Below, one piece after another: positions 54,402-64,000 of a DNA stretch of 64,000 nucleotides. The DNA comes from Rugalucina vietnamica. Its lineage: Eukaryota; Mollusca; Bivalvia; Lucinida; Lucinidae. The stretch is from positions 63,192,931-63,256,930 of the forward strand of contig OZ024869.1 in assembly GCA_964017185.1 (NCBI GenBank), in the 5' to 3' direction. Every line of letters starts with the position of its first letter. Within the stretch, counting starts at the first letter, position 1. The notes beneath the pieces are model-generated. The model saw only the letters and a program-made list of their open reading frames with translations, was not told the DNA's origin and made no database searches. The translations under genes and the position numbers were made by a program.

Positions 54402-55310
54402 TGTAATTATGTCCCCCCAACCGAAGGTGGGGGACATATTGTTTTTGGTGCGGATCGCGTCGGCGTCCGCGTAGCTTCTTTCCGACGCGATATTTTTAGC
54501 TCACCTGAACCGAAGGCTCATGGGGAGCTTATAGTATGGTAGTCAAGCCGGCGTCCGTCCGTGCGTGCGTGCATCCGTTCACATTTTCAAAGATCTTCTC
54601 CTCTGAAACCGCTTCGCCGATCAAAGCCAAATTTTATGTGGAGCATCCATGGGTAGGGGGAACGAAAGTTTGTGTTTTTTATCTTGATCGGATAAGAACT
54701 CTGGTTGCTATGGCAACTTGAAGTTTCCATTGACTTGTATGGAGAAAAAGTGGAAATTTTTTCCGTTGTCAGGCTGGGGATATTCACCGCGTCCAATCGG
54801 AACGCCGGACGAACGGTCGAAACGCCGGATCTGCGTTATTTTAACTCCGGATTGCGGTAGTTTCCGCTGGATTCGCCGCCATTTTCGAAGGAATATTTTT
54901 TCGACCAGGTAATAAAAACGTTTATTATAAATATTAAAAGAGTGTATGTCAACGTAAGCACTAGCCTGTTCGGATCTACATACGTGTCTCTAACCGCCGA
55001 TTATTCTGCTGATGCATAAGCTCCCCTAGGATATGCAAACATTCGAGGAGATTTTTGTTTTTCATGTTCGGCCATACGCTAAAATAGTGTTCGCCCCAAA
55101 AAGTTTCGTACTATTGTCATTTTCTTCAAAGTATTGACAAACTGCTGGTTGATTTTGCATTTGTACATGAGACTATATCGTAAGAATCCAATTGCTCATG
55201 ATGTTTTGCCCGAACAAGCGTGCGCTTCAATAAAATACCACAAATTCAAAGTAACGCCGGATAATACGGCAATCTGAGTTTTCAAACTTGGCAAGTATTT
55301 GCATAGATTA

Positions 55311-56377
55311 TTGTTTTATAAGGTCTAGTACGCAAGTGGAGTATTCATTTTCGAGCAGAATGACTTACCACTTGCAATCGATTATCATTACCACAGTGTT
55401 CTTGGGCAAATGAAAGTAAAACCTTTAAGAGCAGTAAGCATATTAATGAGAAAAGGGATGGGCCAAGTCTTTCCGCAGAATTATACAAACAATTATTAAT
55501 GAGCAGCCGCATAAGAAAATCAATAACATGCATAGGCTAAAATAAAGGCGCAGATCAACTGTGCAGTGACTGAATTGACTATCTTCTAGGCTGCTTCTGT
55601 GACTGCATATGTCGGACCGGTCAGAAACCCAAATTGGTTTCCTCACACAACGGCCCATTTGATTATTATGATTTTCAATTCCGGGAACAGTAATTTGACA
55701 GACCTAGAGAGAAAAAGGCTGCCAGGAGAATTCCGTTTGGCAGAGTGTCCGTGCCATCAGCTCCATCTAGAGGCGCACTTCCCGTCCGACAGTTTCATCA
55801 CAGAGATGAATCGAAAAAAGGCTCGGAAAGTGAACAGATACATGTATATAGACCAGCACAGTTAGTTTGTATCAACAAAGGACAATTTATTCAAGTAGTG
55901 CTCGATAATTGGTATGCAATTAGGCGACTGACGTTTTTGTGTAATTGCCTCCTTATTTGCATGTTTTATGGCTGAACGTTCCGATCAACAGCAATGGTCA
56001 TGTCTGGACAATTCTTCCATACATCATTAAAACGTACATGGGAAAACCTTCCATCAAATTTCCGACCATTGCCGACACATTCCGGGCTGGAATGGTACAG
56101 GGGAACACTAGATGCTTGAAATTATGTAGATTGGATTGTACGATCAAGGCCGCAATATAAGCTGCAAAAAGTGCACCAGGTGGAGAATCTGGCTAATATT
56201 TAAACACAAAGAAAATAATTGACAATTTATTTGTAAATCATATAAAACGTAAAAAATCACTAGATCACTGAAGTCACTGAAGAGGCTTAACCTATTACTG
56301 CAGCTAGTTCATGTACACCAAAACATCAACAGATGTGGGGTGGGAGAACGAAATACAATCTCTAAAAATGACTCAAG
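55311..56377. other. interior of the 54785-58452 element, left half
   Basis: Holds a partial GGGTCACTGATG-family repeat (- strand, 55418-55470) and a SINE-3'-like word near 55985-56022 (- strand). The frame at 55599-55865 (LTDLERKRLPGEFRL, AECPCHQLHLEAH) has no domain I know. No transposase was seen. Confidence 0.4.
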
Positions 56378-57102
56378 GGGAGCTTATACTATAGTTCTCA
56401 AGCCAGCGTCCATCCGTCCGTCCATATTTTCAATAACCTAGTTCACATGACCAAGATGGCCGCCATGCCTATACATGGTAAAACCCTTTAAATCTTCTTC
56501 TCAAGAACTGGTTGACCGATTTCAACGAAAGTTGGCATGAACATAGACGACTTAAGAACTACAAAATAAATCATGACACTATGATGACCCTGACTTATTT
56601 TATGGTAAGGTCATGCATATGAAATGGGGAAACTGTTAAAATGACTTTTAACGGAAAATCTTGCATGAAATGGGCAGTAGGACTGAATATCAATGCGTCT
56701 GTAAACAATTGGAACCCAGGGGTTCATCTGCCCCCACCCCGGGGTGGGGCAATATACATGTATAAAGGGTCACTGATGAGGCTTGAGTAGCCGAAACCGC
56801 GGTCTGACCCACCTTTTTCTCAATAATATGTTCGCTGCCCTTAAAGGTTTTCAGTTTTATTATTTTTTTTTCATAATATTTAAACCTCTTCTCCTCTGAA
56901 ACAGTTTGGCGAATCAAAGCCAAATCTAATATGAAGCGTTTATAGGAAGGTGGACCAATACAAGTATTAAAAATCCACTTCACCTGACCAAGATAACCAT
57001 CATGCCCATATAATGTAAAAACCCCAACTATTGTTCTTTTGTCCAGTGACTGTACTTCCTTACTCTCATGTTAGCGACTGCTCCCCTTGGGCTACAAGCA
57101 GT
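56378..57102 (+). mobile_element. AGCTCACC fragment, copy 6, inside the young element
   Basis: GGGAGCTTATACTATAG, CGTCCATCCGTCCGTCC, ACATGACCAAGATGGC and GTTGACCGATTTCAACG, with a tail CTCCCCTTGGGCTAC. Interrupted by a GGGTCACTGATGARGC repeat at about 56760-56868. Confidence 0.6.
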
Positions 57103-57929
57103 ATTAAAAGAGAAACGAATTCTTAATTCGATGTCACCATCTGACATTCTTGGCTTTTGTGCAACCCCTCTGAAAGTTCTCAATGCTTCCAAAGGTTATA
57201 ACCTTAATAATTTCATTTGCTGTTCAGAGGTCTTAGGCTGTCAATATTTACACAGAAAAACACCACAGTATGCATTCAGAGTATGCACCCAGATTTTTCA
57301 AAATCTTAGACGAACTTGCTGCCAGAAGCATATTTTTATTCATATGCAAATATTAGAGAGTGGGGGAAAACACAAAAATAAATGATTTTAAATCTTACTT
57401 TTTTCACTTTCCAGATAATTACGGTCGGTCGGGTTTGTAGATCAATAAACAGAAAAAATCTGACCTAAATGCATTTGACCTATATATGTGTATACCATTT
57501 TCGGTCATATGGTAACAAAAAATACTTAATTTACTTGACTGGGCAAATATAGGCATTTTTGTCATATTTCTGACGGTAAATTTTTTGTAGGGGTACTATA
57601 AAAGAGACCGTCCTAAACAGAAATAACTGTCCATAATCGATCGAAGTATTGAGGAAACCTGTTTTTTATGGTCACTGCATACTTCCAAAACACACTGTAG
57701 TATCTTGCCTCTTCAATTCAGACTTAAAACCTATCAACCACTTTTATCTTACATGGCTTATATTGACTAAGAAGCAACCAGTCAAAGATCATCCATCCTC
57801 AATTATGACAACCGAACGTCGAACTAATTTCTGGAGGTCAGAGTCAGAAATCAAAATTTTCACTTGCGTGAAAGTGATGCAGCACAAAAATGAGCATTCC
57901 ACTTGCGTACTAGACCTTACAAGACATTA
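57103..57929. other. interior of the 54785-58452 element, right half
   Basis: Two open frames (57068-57385, 57649-57930) without domains. AT-rich elsewhere. It may hold the debris of a coding region, but I cannot recognise one. Confidence 0.35.
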
Positions 57930-60142
57930 ATCTATGCAAATATTTGTCAAGTTTGAAAACTCAGATTGCCGTATTATCCGGCGTTACTTTGATTTTGCGG
58001 TATTTTATTGAAACGTACGCTTGTTCGGACAAAAAATCACGAGCAATTGTCTTCTTACGATATAGTCTCTTGTACAAATGCAAAATCAATCAGCAGTTTG
58101 TCAATACTTTGAAGAAAATGACAATAGTACGAAACGTTTTGGGGCGAACACTATTTTAGCGTATGGCCGAACATGGAAAACAAAAATCTCCTCGAATGTT
58201 TGCATATCCTAGCGGAGCTTATGCATCAGCAGAATAATCGGCGGTTAGAGACATGTATGTAGATCCGAACAGGCTAGTGCTTACGTTGACATAAACTCTT
58301 TTAATATTTATAATAAACGTTTTTGTTACCTGGTCGAAAAATATTCCTTCGAAAATGGCGGCGAATCCGGCGGAAACTACCGCAATCCGGAGTTAAAATA
58401 ACGCAGATCCGGCGTTTCGACCGTTCGTCCGGCGTTCCGATTGGACGCGGTGATATTTGAATTTTGTTTTTACATAAATGTTTATTGAGTAGTCCTTCAC
58501 GTTTAAGGCAACTTTTGTAAAAATCACTTTATTCGTTTTGTTGCTATAGCAACATAAAGGGTAAATTTTCGAAAAAAATATTCAAAAATCATCTTGTCAG
58601 AAGCCATATGGGGGATGAAGCTGAAATTTAGCATACATGCTTATGACATTAGTCTGTACAAAGTTTGTTTTTTTTTTATTGTCTTTGTCCAACTACTTTG
58701 GTTGCTATGGTAACTTGAAGTTTCCATTGACTTATAAGGCAAAAAATGGAAATTTGCAATTTCTGCCATTTCATTCAGGATATTGAAATTTTGTTTTTAC
58801 ATAAATGTTTATTGAGTAGTCCTCCCCATTTTAGGCAACTTTTGTCAAAATCGCTTTATTCGTTTGGTTGCTATAGCAACGTAAAGGGTAAATTTTCGAA
58901 AAAAAATATTCAAAAATCTTCTCAGAAGCTATAAGGCAGATGAAGCTGAAACTTTGCATACATGCTTTCGATATTAGCCTCTACAAAGTTTGTGTTTTTT
59001 ATTGTCCTTATCCCACTACTTTGGTTGCTATGGCAACTTAAAGTTTCCATTGACTTATAAGACGAAAAGCGGAAAATTGCAATTTCTGCCATTTCGCTTG
59101 AAATGTTTGAGTTTTGTTTTTACGTAAATGTTTGTTGACTAGTCCTAGTATCTGTAGGAAGTGGGAACCCATGTATATAGAAATAATCCAGGATACACGA
59201 CCAAGATGGCCGCCATGCGCATATATGGTAAAAACCCTTCAACAATCTTCTTCTCTGGAACCAGTGGACCGATTTCAACGAAACTTGGCATGAGCATCTA
59301 CGACTCAAGTACTACAATGTATATATAAATCATGACCCTGAGATGACCTTGACCTATTTTATTGCAAGGTCAATTTTGGAAACATTGGCTTTTACATGGG
59401 AAAAATTGAAAACTATGGATTTTATGAAAACTATTGCAGCCTGAGACCTGAAAAGTGGTAGATGCACACAACTAATGGATTAGATAAAGGTATGTGATTG
59501 ATTTAGGTCAAGATCATCTCTAGACCTTGGCCGGTCTGTCGTCCATACACACTTTTCAAAGATCTTCTTCTCTGAAACGGCTTGGCTAATCAAAGCCAAA
59601 TTTTATATGAAGCATCTGTAGGAAGTTGGAACCAATGTATATATAAATAATCCAGGATACAGGACCAAGATGGCCGCCATGCCCATATATGGTAAAAAAA
59701 ACCTTCAAAAATCTTCTTCTCTGGAACCGGTGGACCGATTTCAACGAAACTTGGCATGAAGCATCTATGACTCAAGTACTACAATGTGTATATAAATGAT
59801 GGCCCTGCGATGGCATGACCTATTTTACGGCAAGGTCAAGTTTGGAAACATTGGCTTTTACATGGGAACAAGTGAAAACTGGATTTTTTGAAAACTATTG
59901 CAGCCTAAAACCTGAAAAGTGGTAGATGAAAACAACTAATGGATAAGATGAAGGTATATGATTAATTTGGGTCAAGGTCATCTCTTGACCTTGGCCGGTC
60001 CGTCGTCCATACACACTTTTCAAAGATCTTCTCTTAAACCGATTGGCCAATCAAAGCCAAATTTTAAATACTTTTCTTTAGTCCAGTGACTGTATTTCTT
60101 GAACTCTCAGGTGAGCAATCGTTGCCCTTGGGCTACTTGTTT

Positions 60143-60985
60143 GAACCATTGGATGGATTTTGACCAAACTTGCATAGATACATGGTTGGGAGGGGGGAAA
60201 GAGTTGATTAGATTTTGGTGACCTTGACCTCATTTTCAAGGTCACCAGTCCATGAAAACTGATCAAATTAGGTTTTCCGACGCGATATCTTCTGAACAAA
60301 TGAATGGATTTTGACCAAACTTGCACAAGAGCATTGTTGGGAGGAGGCTCAGAGTTGATTAGATTTTGGTGACCTTGACCTAATTTTCAAGGTCACGAGT
60401 CCATAAAAACTGTTGAAATTAGTATTTCCAACGCAATATCTTGTAAACCAAATGATGGATTTTGACCAAACTTGCACAGAAGCATTGTTGGGAGGAGGCT
60501 CAGAGTTGGTTAGATTTTGATGACCTATTTTTCAAGGTCACGAGTCCATAAAAACTTGAAATTAGTTTTTCCGATACGATATCTTGTAAACTAATTGATG
60601 GATTTTGACCAAACTTGCACAGAAGCATTGTTGGGAGGAGGCTCAGTTGATAAGATTTTGGTGATCTTGACCTAATTTCCTAGTTGAAATGAGTCTTTCT
60701 GACGCGATATCTTGTAAACTAATTGATGGATTTTGACCAAACTTGCACAGAAGCACTGTCGGGAGGAGGCTCAGAGTTGATAAGATTTTGGTGACCTTGA
60801 CCTAATTTCCAAGGTCACTAGTTCATAACTGTTGAAATGAGTCTTTCGGACGCGATAACTTGTAAACCAATTGATGGATTTTAACCAAACTTGCACAGAA
60901 GCATTGTTGTGAGGAGGTTCAGAGTTTATATGAATTTGGTGATCGTGACCTAATTTTAGAAAGGTCCAAAGCAAGTTTAAACTAC
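60143..60985 (+). repeat. tandem units with ATGGATTTTGACCAAAC
   Basis: Six units of about 120-150 bp, each with GATGGATTTTGACCAAAC, GCATTGTTGGGAGGAGG, TTGGTGACCTTGACCTA and CGCGATATCTTGTAAAC. They form the body of the CCCCCC-headed repeat. Confidence 0.8.
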
Positions 60986-61106
60986 CACACCATACAGAAC
61001 AAGATGGGCATGGTGTCTTTCATAGAAAAACTTCATATCACAAGGTAACTACACTTCAATTACTAAACGGTTGGGGGGGACATAGTTTTCCTCAGAAAAC
61101 ACTATT

Positions 61107-61286
61107 TTAATTAGGTAATAAAACAGTTATTTCAAGCTTAAACAGGCAATAGTTCAAAACATTTTTCCCTCGGTGCAGGTACCCACTTGACATGCTTCGC
61201 CTCGGGCAATAGCTTGTCAAGTCGGTACCTGCACCTCGGGGGAAAATATTTTGCACTATTGCCTGCTGAAGCATGAAATAACTGTA
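61107..61286. mobile_element. foldback element, right remainder
   Basis: AATTAGGTAATAAAACAG, ACAGGCAATAGTTC and GTCGGTACCTGCACCTCGG match the centre of the foldback at 53580-54060. It is followed by the resumed AGCTCACC copy 4. Confidence 0.65.
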
Positions 61287-61614
61287 TAATATTGCAATGA
61301 TATTCAAAGATCTTCTCTGAAATGACTTGGCCATTCAAAGCCAAATTTTATAGGAAGCATCTAAGGGAAGGGGGAGTCAATAATCCAAGTCACATGATCA
61401 AGATGGCCGCCATGCCCATATATGGTAAAAACCCTTTAAAATCACTGGACCGATTTCAACGAAACTTGGCATGAAGCATCGGAGACTGGAGTACTACAAT
61501 GTGTTAATAAATTATGACCTTTGGATGATCTCGACCTATTTTACGGCACGGTCAACATAGATCGCCAATGCATTTGAATGTGGAAAACTTTTAAAATGTC
61601 ATTTAAGGATGTTC

Positions 61615-62150
61615 GCTGCTAATGAAAAAGTATTCAAACTTTTTTTTCTAACCACTCTTTTTTGATTCCAAAATACAACAAAAGACATTTGATAGCAAAA
61701 TAAATATTGGGTAGTGTGCATTTTTTCAAGCTACAGGCCTCTGAATGAGACCTCTGAGCACCATGTTTTAAATTTAGTAAAATTAATTTGATTTTTAATT
61801 CTTTGAAACAAACCTGTCTTGAACAAAAATACACCTAGAATGCTTTCAAAAGTCATAATATTTACGTAACGCAGACTAGTTTGGACCAAACGCATAGAAA
61901 AATTTGCAACTAGAAGTGGATGACAAAATCAAAATTTTACGAGTATTTTTCCAACCCTACCCCCATACTTGAAAAGTCGGAAAAAATCAGTATATTGAAA
62001 TGTGCCAAACCCATATTTGTTTATTCAAACTTTTTCGTGTATTTTCACACAACATAGAACTTTGTAATATTGTTCGAATAAAAGAAAGATATATAGGGTA
62101 GTGTGCATATAAGAGAGAACCAACAACTTGAAAATCACCATTTTCAGCCT
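61615..62150. repeat. GGATGTTCGCTGC repeat-like DNA
   Basis: Begins TTTAAGGATGTTCGCTGC, breaking the AGCTCACC sequence. The block GGGTAGTGTGCAT occurs near both 61710 and 62097. AT-rich, no gene. Probably another repeat family of unresolved ends. Confidence 0.4.
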
Positions 62151-62945
62151 TTTTATACCCCCAGCATTTATGCCGACGGGTATATAGTTTTCGCTTTTCC
62201 GTTCGTATGTTCGTTCGTTTGTTCGTTAGTTCGTTTCTTCGTTCGTAATTCCGGAACGTTCGTAGAATTTATGTCAAAGTTTTGGTTAAAGTTTCTCTAG
62301 AGGTGTATATCTCATGAACCAATGGTCAGAAACTATTCATATTTGGACCATAGGTACCCTATAGGGTTTGCTTTGTTTCCATGAGTTCGGACTCCCGGGT
62401 CCATGCCCGGGGGTGGGGGTGGAGGTCAAAATCTAGGTCACCTTTAAAATGTGCTGTTTACAATGTTAATGTTTCTTCTTTTAAGTTCATATCTTAACAA
62501 TCATAGGAATGTATTCTTATATAGTTCATAGATACCCTTTAGGGTTTGCTTTCATATTCAATGTCACCAAATCCTGGTTACCGTCCCCAGGGGTGGGGCT
62601 AGAGGTCAAAATCTAGGACACATTTTTATATGATATATACCATGATAAACTTTCTGTAAGTCTGTTTTCTTGACATCCACTAAGTCTTGCCAGAACGCAT
62701 TCATACTTAGACCATAGGTACCATGTAAGATTCAGACTTTAGGGTCTATGTGCAGGGGGTGGGACTAGAGGTCAAAATCTAGAACTTTTTTAATAATTGT
62801 ATTTTCTGTACTTTTTTTACTATCATGTTAAGAAATCATTCATACTTGCCCCATAGGTACTCTATAAGGTTTGCCTTCTTTCTAATGACATTAGACACTA
62901 GGGTACATGCTGGGAGTGGGGCTAGAGGTCAAAATCTAGGACATC

Positions 62946-62949
62946 TTAT

Positions 62950-62982
<33 letters not shown>

Positions 62983-63042
62983 AGAATGTTTTTTTTTTTA
63001 TTTTTTATTTTTTTTTTTTTTTTATTTTTTTTTTTTTTTTGA
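62946..63042. repeat. T-rich low-complexity tract
   Basis: About 97 bp of nearly pure T with two TTTGAGAATG interruptions that repeat each other. Confidence 0.9.
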
Positions 63043-63113
63043 GAATGACATTCTAATTTCATTTCAATTTAGGACTGAGGAATGTTTGTATGTAAAGTAC
63101 TTTACACTGCTTA

Positions 63114-63343
63114 TTTCTAAAATGTACTTGATGAGGGTGCTGTCTTTCGTTGGTGATGTGAGGTTCAATGTCAGGGGTGAGCATGTGCCGCGTTGTTTAG
63201 GTAGGGGGCAGGGAAGGGGGCTTGGTGGTTTCTAAAATGTACTTGATAAGGGTACTGTTTTTCGTTGGTGATGTGAGGTTCAATGTCAGGGGTGAGCATG
63301 TGCCGGGTTGTTTATGTAGGGGGTAGGGAAGGGGGCTTGGTGG
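63114..63343 (+). repeat. 115-bp tandem duplication
   Basis: The unit starting TTTCTAAAATGTACTTGATR and ending GGGGGCTTGGTGG occurs twice (63114, 63229) with few differences. Confidence 0.9.
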
Positions 63344-63598
63344 CTATCAGCCGGGGGTATACGTGCCTCTCAGGGCACTTTTTCTAGTTTCAGCTGTTTT
63401 GTTTCTTTAAGCCTGTTTCATAAAACCACCTAAAATTTTAAAACCAGCACACCAAAGACACAAAGACTGACTCAGAAGACCATGTACACATATACTGCAG
63501 CTAAAATAAACAAAGAAAGCGTGCAATTAATTTGAAAATTTGTAATATTCAAGTTTAATCTACCCTACCCCCTAAATTTCACTGACAACTAAATTTTT

Positions 63599-64000
63599 AG
63601 CTCGCCTGCACGAAGTGCACAGAGCTATTGTTGTCACCTCGGTCGTACCCGTTTACGTTTACGTTTACGTGTACGTCCGCGTCACACTTTCGGTTAAAGT
63701 TTTTAAAATTGTTATATCTTGATAGTCACTGACCAGAAATCATTCATATTTGGAACATTGCTGCATATGAGGGTCCTCTGTGATTTAGTGTGAAGGGACC
63801 CATGGGGTCGTGCCTGGGGGCGGGGCTAGAGGTCAATATCTAGAACACCTTTGTACAATGCTCAGATGCTGTGTTAGTTTCTCATCAACTGTAAAGCCTA
63901 GAACTGTCAAACCTTACATATGACTTCTCCTCGATGTCCCGACTCGGCACCCACATTGACCTACTGACCTTGACCTATATTTCATCGACAGTGACTTTGT
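63599..64000 (+). mobile_element. AGCTCGCC hairpin-headed repeat, cut by window end
   Basis: Head AGCTCGCCTGCACGAAGTGC, then CAGAGCTATTGTTGTCACC and TTTACGTTTACGTTTACG. The body has GGGGCGGGGCTAGAGGTC. Same family as 47429-49311; it continues beyond the window. Confidence 0.7.

Larger units (their letters stand above)
54785..58452. mobile_element. CAC-ended element with ~525-bp inverted ends
   Basis: Ends start CACCGCGTCCAATCGG. The arms (54785-55310 and, inverted, about 57930-58452) are nearly identical, with only scattered differences. ATATT flanks both sides (54780-54784 and 58453-58457). The inner 2.6 kb contains a nested AGCTCACC fragment and short frames (55599-55865, 57068-57385, 57649-57930) without recognisable domains. 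No transposase was identified. The flanks rejoin AGCTCACC copy 5. The long, near-identical ends suggest it is young. Confidence 0.85.
54498..60142 (+). mobile_element. AGCTCACC repeat, copy 5, nested and itself split
   Basis: The head AGCTCACCTGAACCGAAGGC is at 54498. The body has GTTGCTATGGCAAC units (54660-54760, 58455-59090) and 450-bp-type units (59150-60070). The tail is CTCAGGTGAGCAATCG and TTGCCCTTGGGCTACTTG, a different 3' hairpin (GCCCTTGGGC) from copies 1-3. It is split by the element at 54785-58452. Confidence 0.65.
54410..61106 (+). mobile_element. CCCCCC-headed hairpin repeat
   Basis: The head CCCCCCAACCGAAGGTGGGGG is a hairpin, followed by ACATATTG and GTCGGCGTCCGCG. It is interrupted at about 54492 by an AGCTCACC repeat and resumes at about 60143 with GAACCATTGGATGGATTTTG, matching its own tandem units (CGACGCGATATCTTCTGAAC). 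The end is GGTTGGGGGGGACATAG then TTTTCCTCAGAAAACACT. It splits the foldback element at GATGTAATTA / AATTAGGTAA. Confidence 0.7.
47134..61614 (+). mobile_element. AGCTCACC repeat, copy 4: outer shell of a deep nest
   Basis: The head GCTCACCTGAGCCGTTAGG is at 47134. Its body is split three times. The pieces in order are 47134-47428, 49312-49506 and 61287-61614. Each junction joins correctly onto the family sequence seen in copies 1 and 3 (for example GTACTACAATGTGTTT / ATGACCTTGACCTATTTT, and GGGCAATATACAT / ATAATATTCAAAGATC). Its 3' end was not found; it breaks off into other repeat DNA near 61614. Confidence 0.7.
62155..63390 (+). mobile_element. ATACCCCC hairpin-headed repeat
   Basis: Head ATACCCCCAGCATTTATGCC then GACGGGTATATAGTTTTCG and a TCGTTCGTT run. 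The body has four loose units of about 150-190 bp with GGACCATAGGTACCCTA and GGGTGGGGCTAGAGGTC words. The tail is GGGGGTATACGTGCC then the hairpin GTGCCTCTCAGGGCAC and TTTTTCTAG. A 3' hairpin followed by CTAG is the classic Helitron terminus. No Rep/helicase frame, so non-autonomous. Confidence 0.7.

Noticed and set aside
54785-58452. large virus-like element suggested by long inverted ends
   Set aside because: It is only 3.7 kb, has a 5-bp duplication and CAC start, and none of the expected genes are recognisable.

Overview
This window looks like nuclear DNA of a marine mollusc, most likely a bivalve. That is an inference from three things. The DNA is AT-rich with widely spaced short exons. 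It holds many copies of hairpin-headed repeats (AGCTCACCTGAGCC, AGCTCGACTGCACGAAG, ATACCCCCAGC, CCCCCCAACCG heads) that I know mainly from bivalve genomes. It also has mollusc-type SINEs and LINEs. I recognise no bacterial gene, rRNA, functional tRNA, LTR or retroviral element, or CRISPR array.

The one clear host gene is a SUMO-2/3-type small ubiquitin-like modifier on the + strand. It has four exons (21918-21950, 33002-33121, 35876-35947, 37302-37367), all split in phase 0. They encode a 96-residue precursor ending in QQQTGG plus a three-residue tail. Exon 1 is inferred; exons 2-4 are secure. The introns are packed with transposons. Intron 1 holds a 4.85 kb MULE-like element with a 9-bp target duplication, Harbinger-, TTAA- and hAT-type MITEs, a SINE and LINE tails. 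Intron 2 holds a 1.9 kb element with perfect 40-bp inverted ends. Intron 3 holds a Harbinger-like element ending 22 bp before exon 4. A possible orphan exon (1090-1324, - strand) is the only other host-gene candidate.

Left of SUMO (1-21.6 kb): simple repeats and GCGT-rich MITEs; an L1/Tx1-like LINE (4.5-11.0 kb) carrying a TTAA foldback MITE that itself carries a CR1-like LINE with an 807-codon open frame; a 1.5 kb CAC-ended element (11.5-13.1 kb); a 2.1 kb element (13.9-16.0 kb) with about 15 copies of a TGTCCATACCGTAAC motif; a LINE 3' end with a tandem duplication; and a - strand CR1-like LINE with PHD, endonuclease and RT pieces (17.8-21.6 kb), interrupted by a MULE transposase fragment.

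Right of SUMO (38.4-64 kb): a - strand L1/Tx1-like LINE with a poly(A) tail and a perfect 15-bp target duplication (38.46-43.27 kb), then almost 20 kb of hairpin-headed repeats inserted into one another. From 47.1 to 61.6 kb the insertions can be read up to about seven levels deep. They include a 3.8 kb and a 3.7 kb element, both with CAC-starting inverted ends and 5-bp duplications, and a foldback element built from CCAGGCAATAG palindromes.

The most interesting signals are: (i) the two elements with GRGTCAA ends, 4-bp duplications and iterated internal motifs; (ii) three elements that share CAC-starting ends and 5-bp duplications, a combination known from Transib/RAG-type transposons; (iii) the MULE-like element with palindromic iterated ends; and (iv) the transposon boundary sitting on the predicted branch point of the last SUMO intron.
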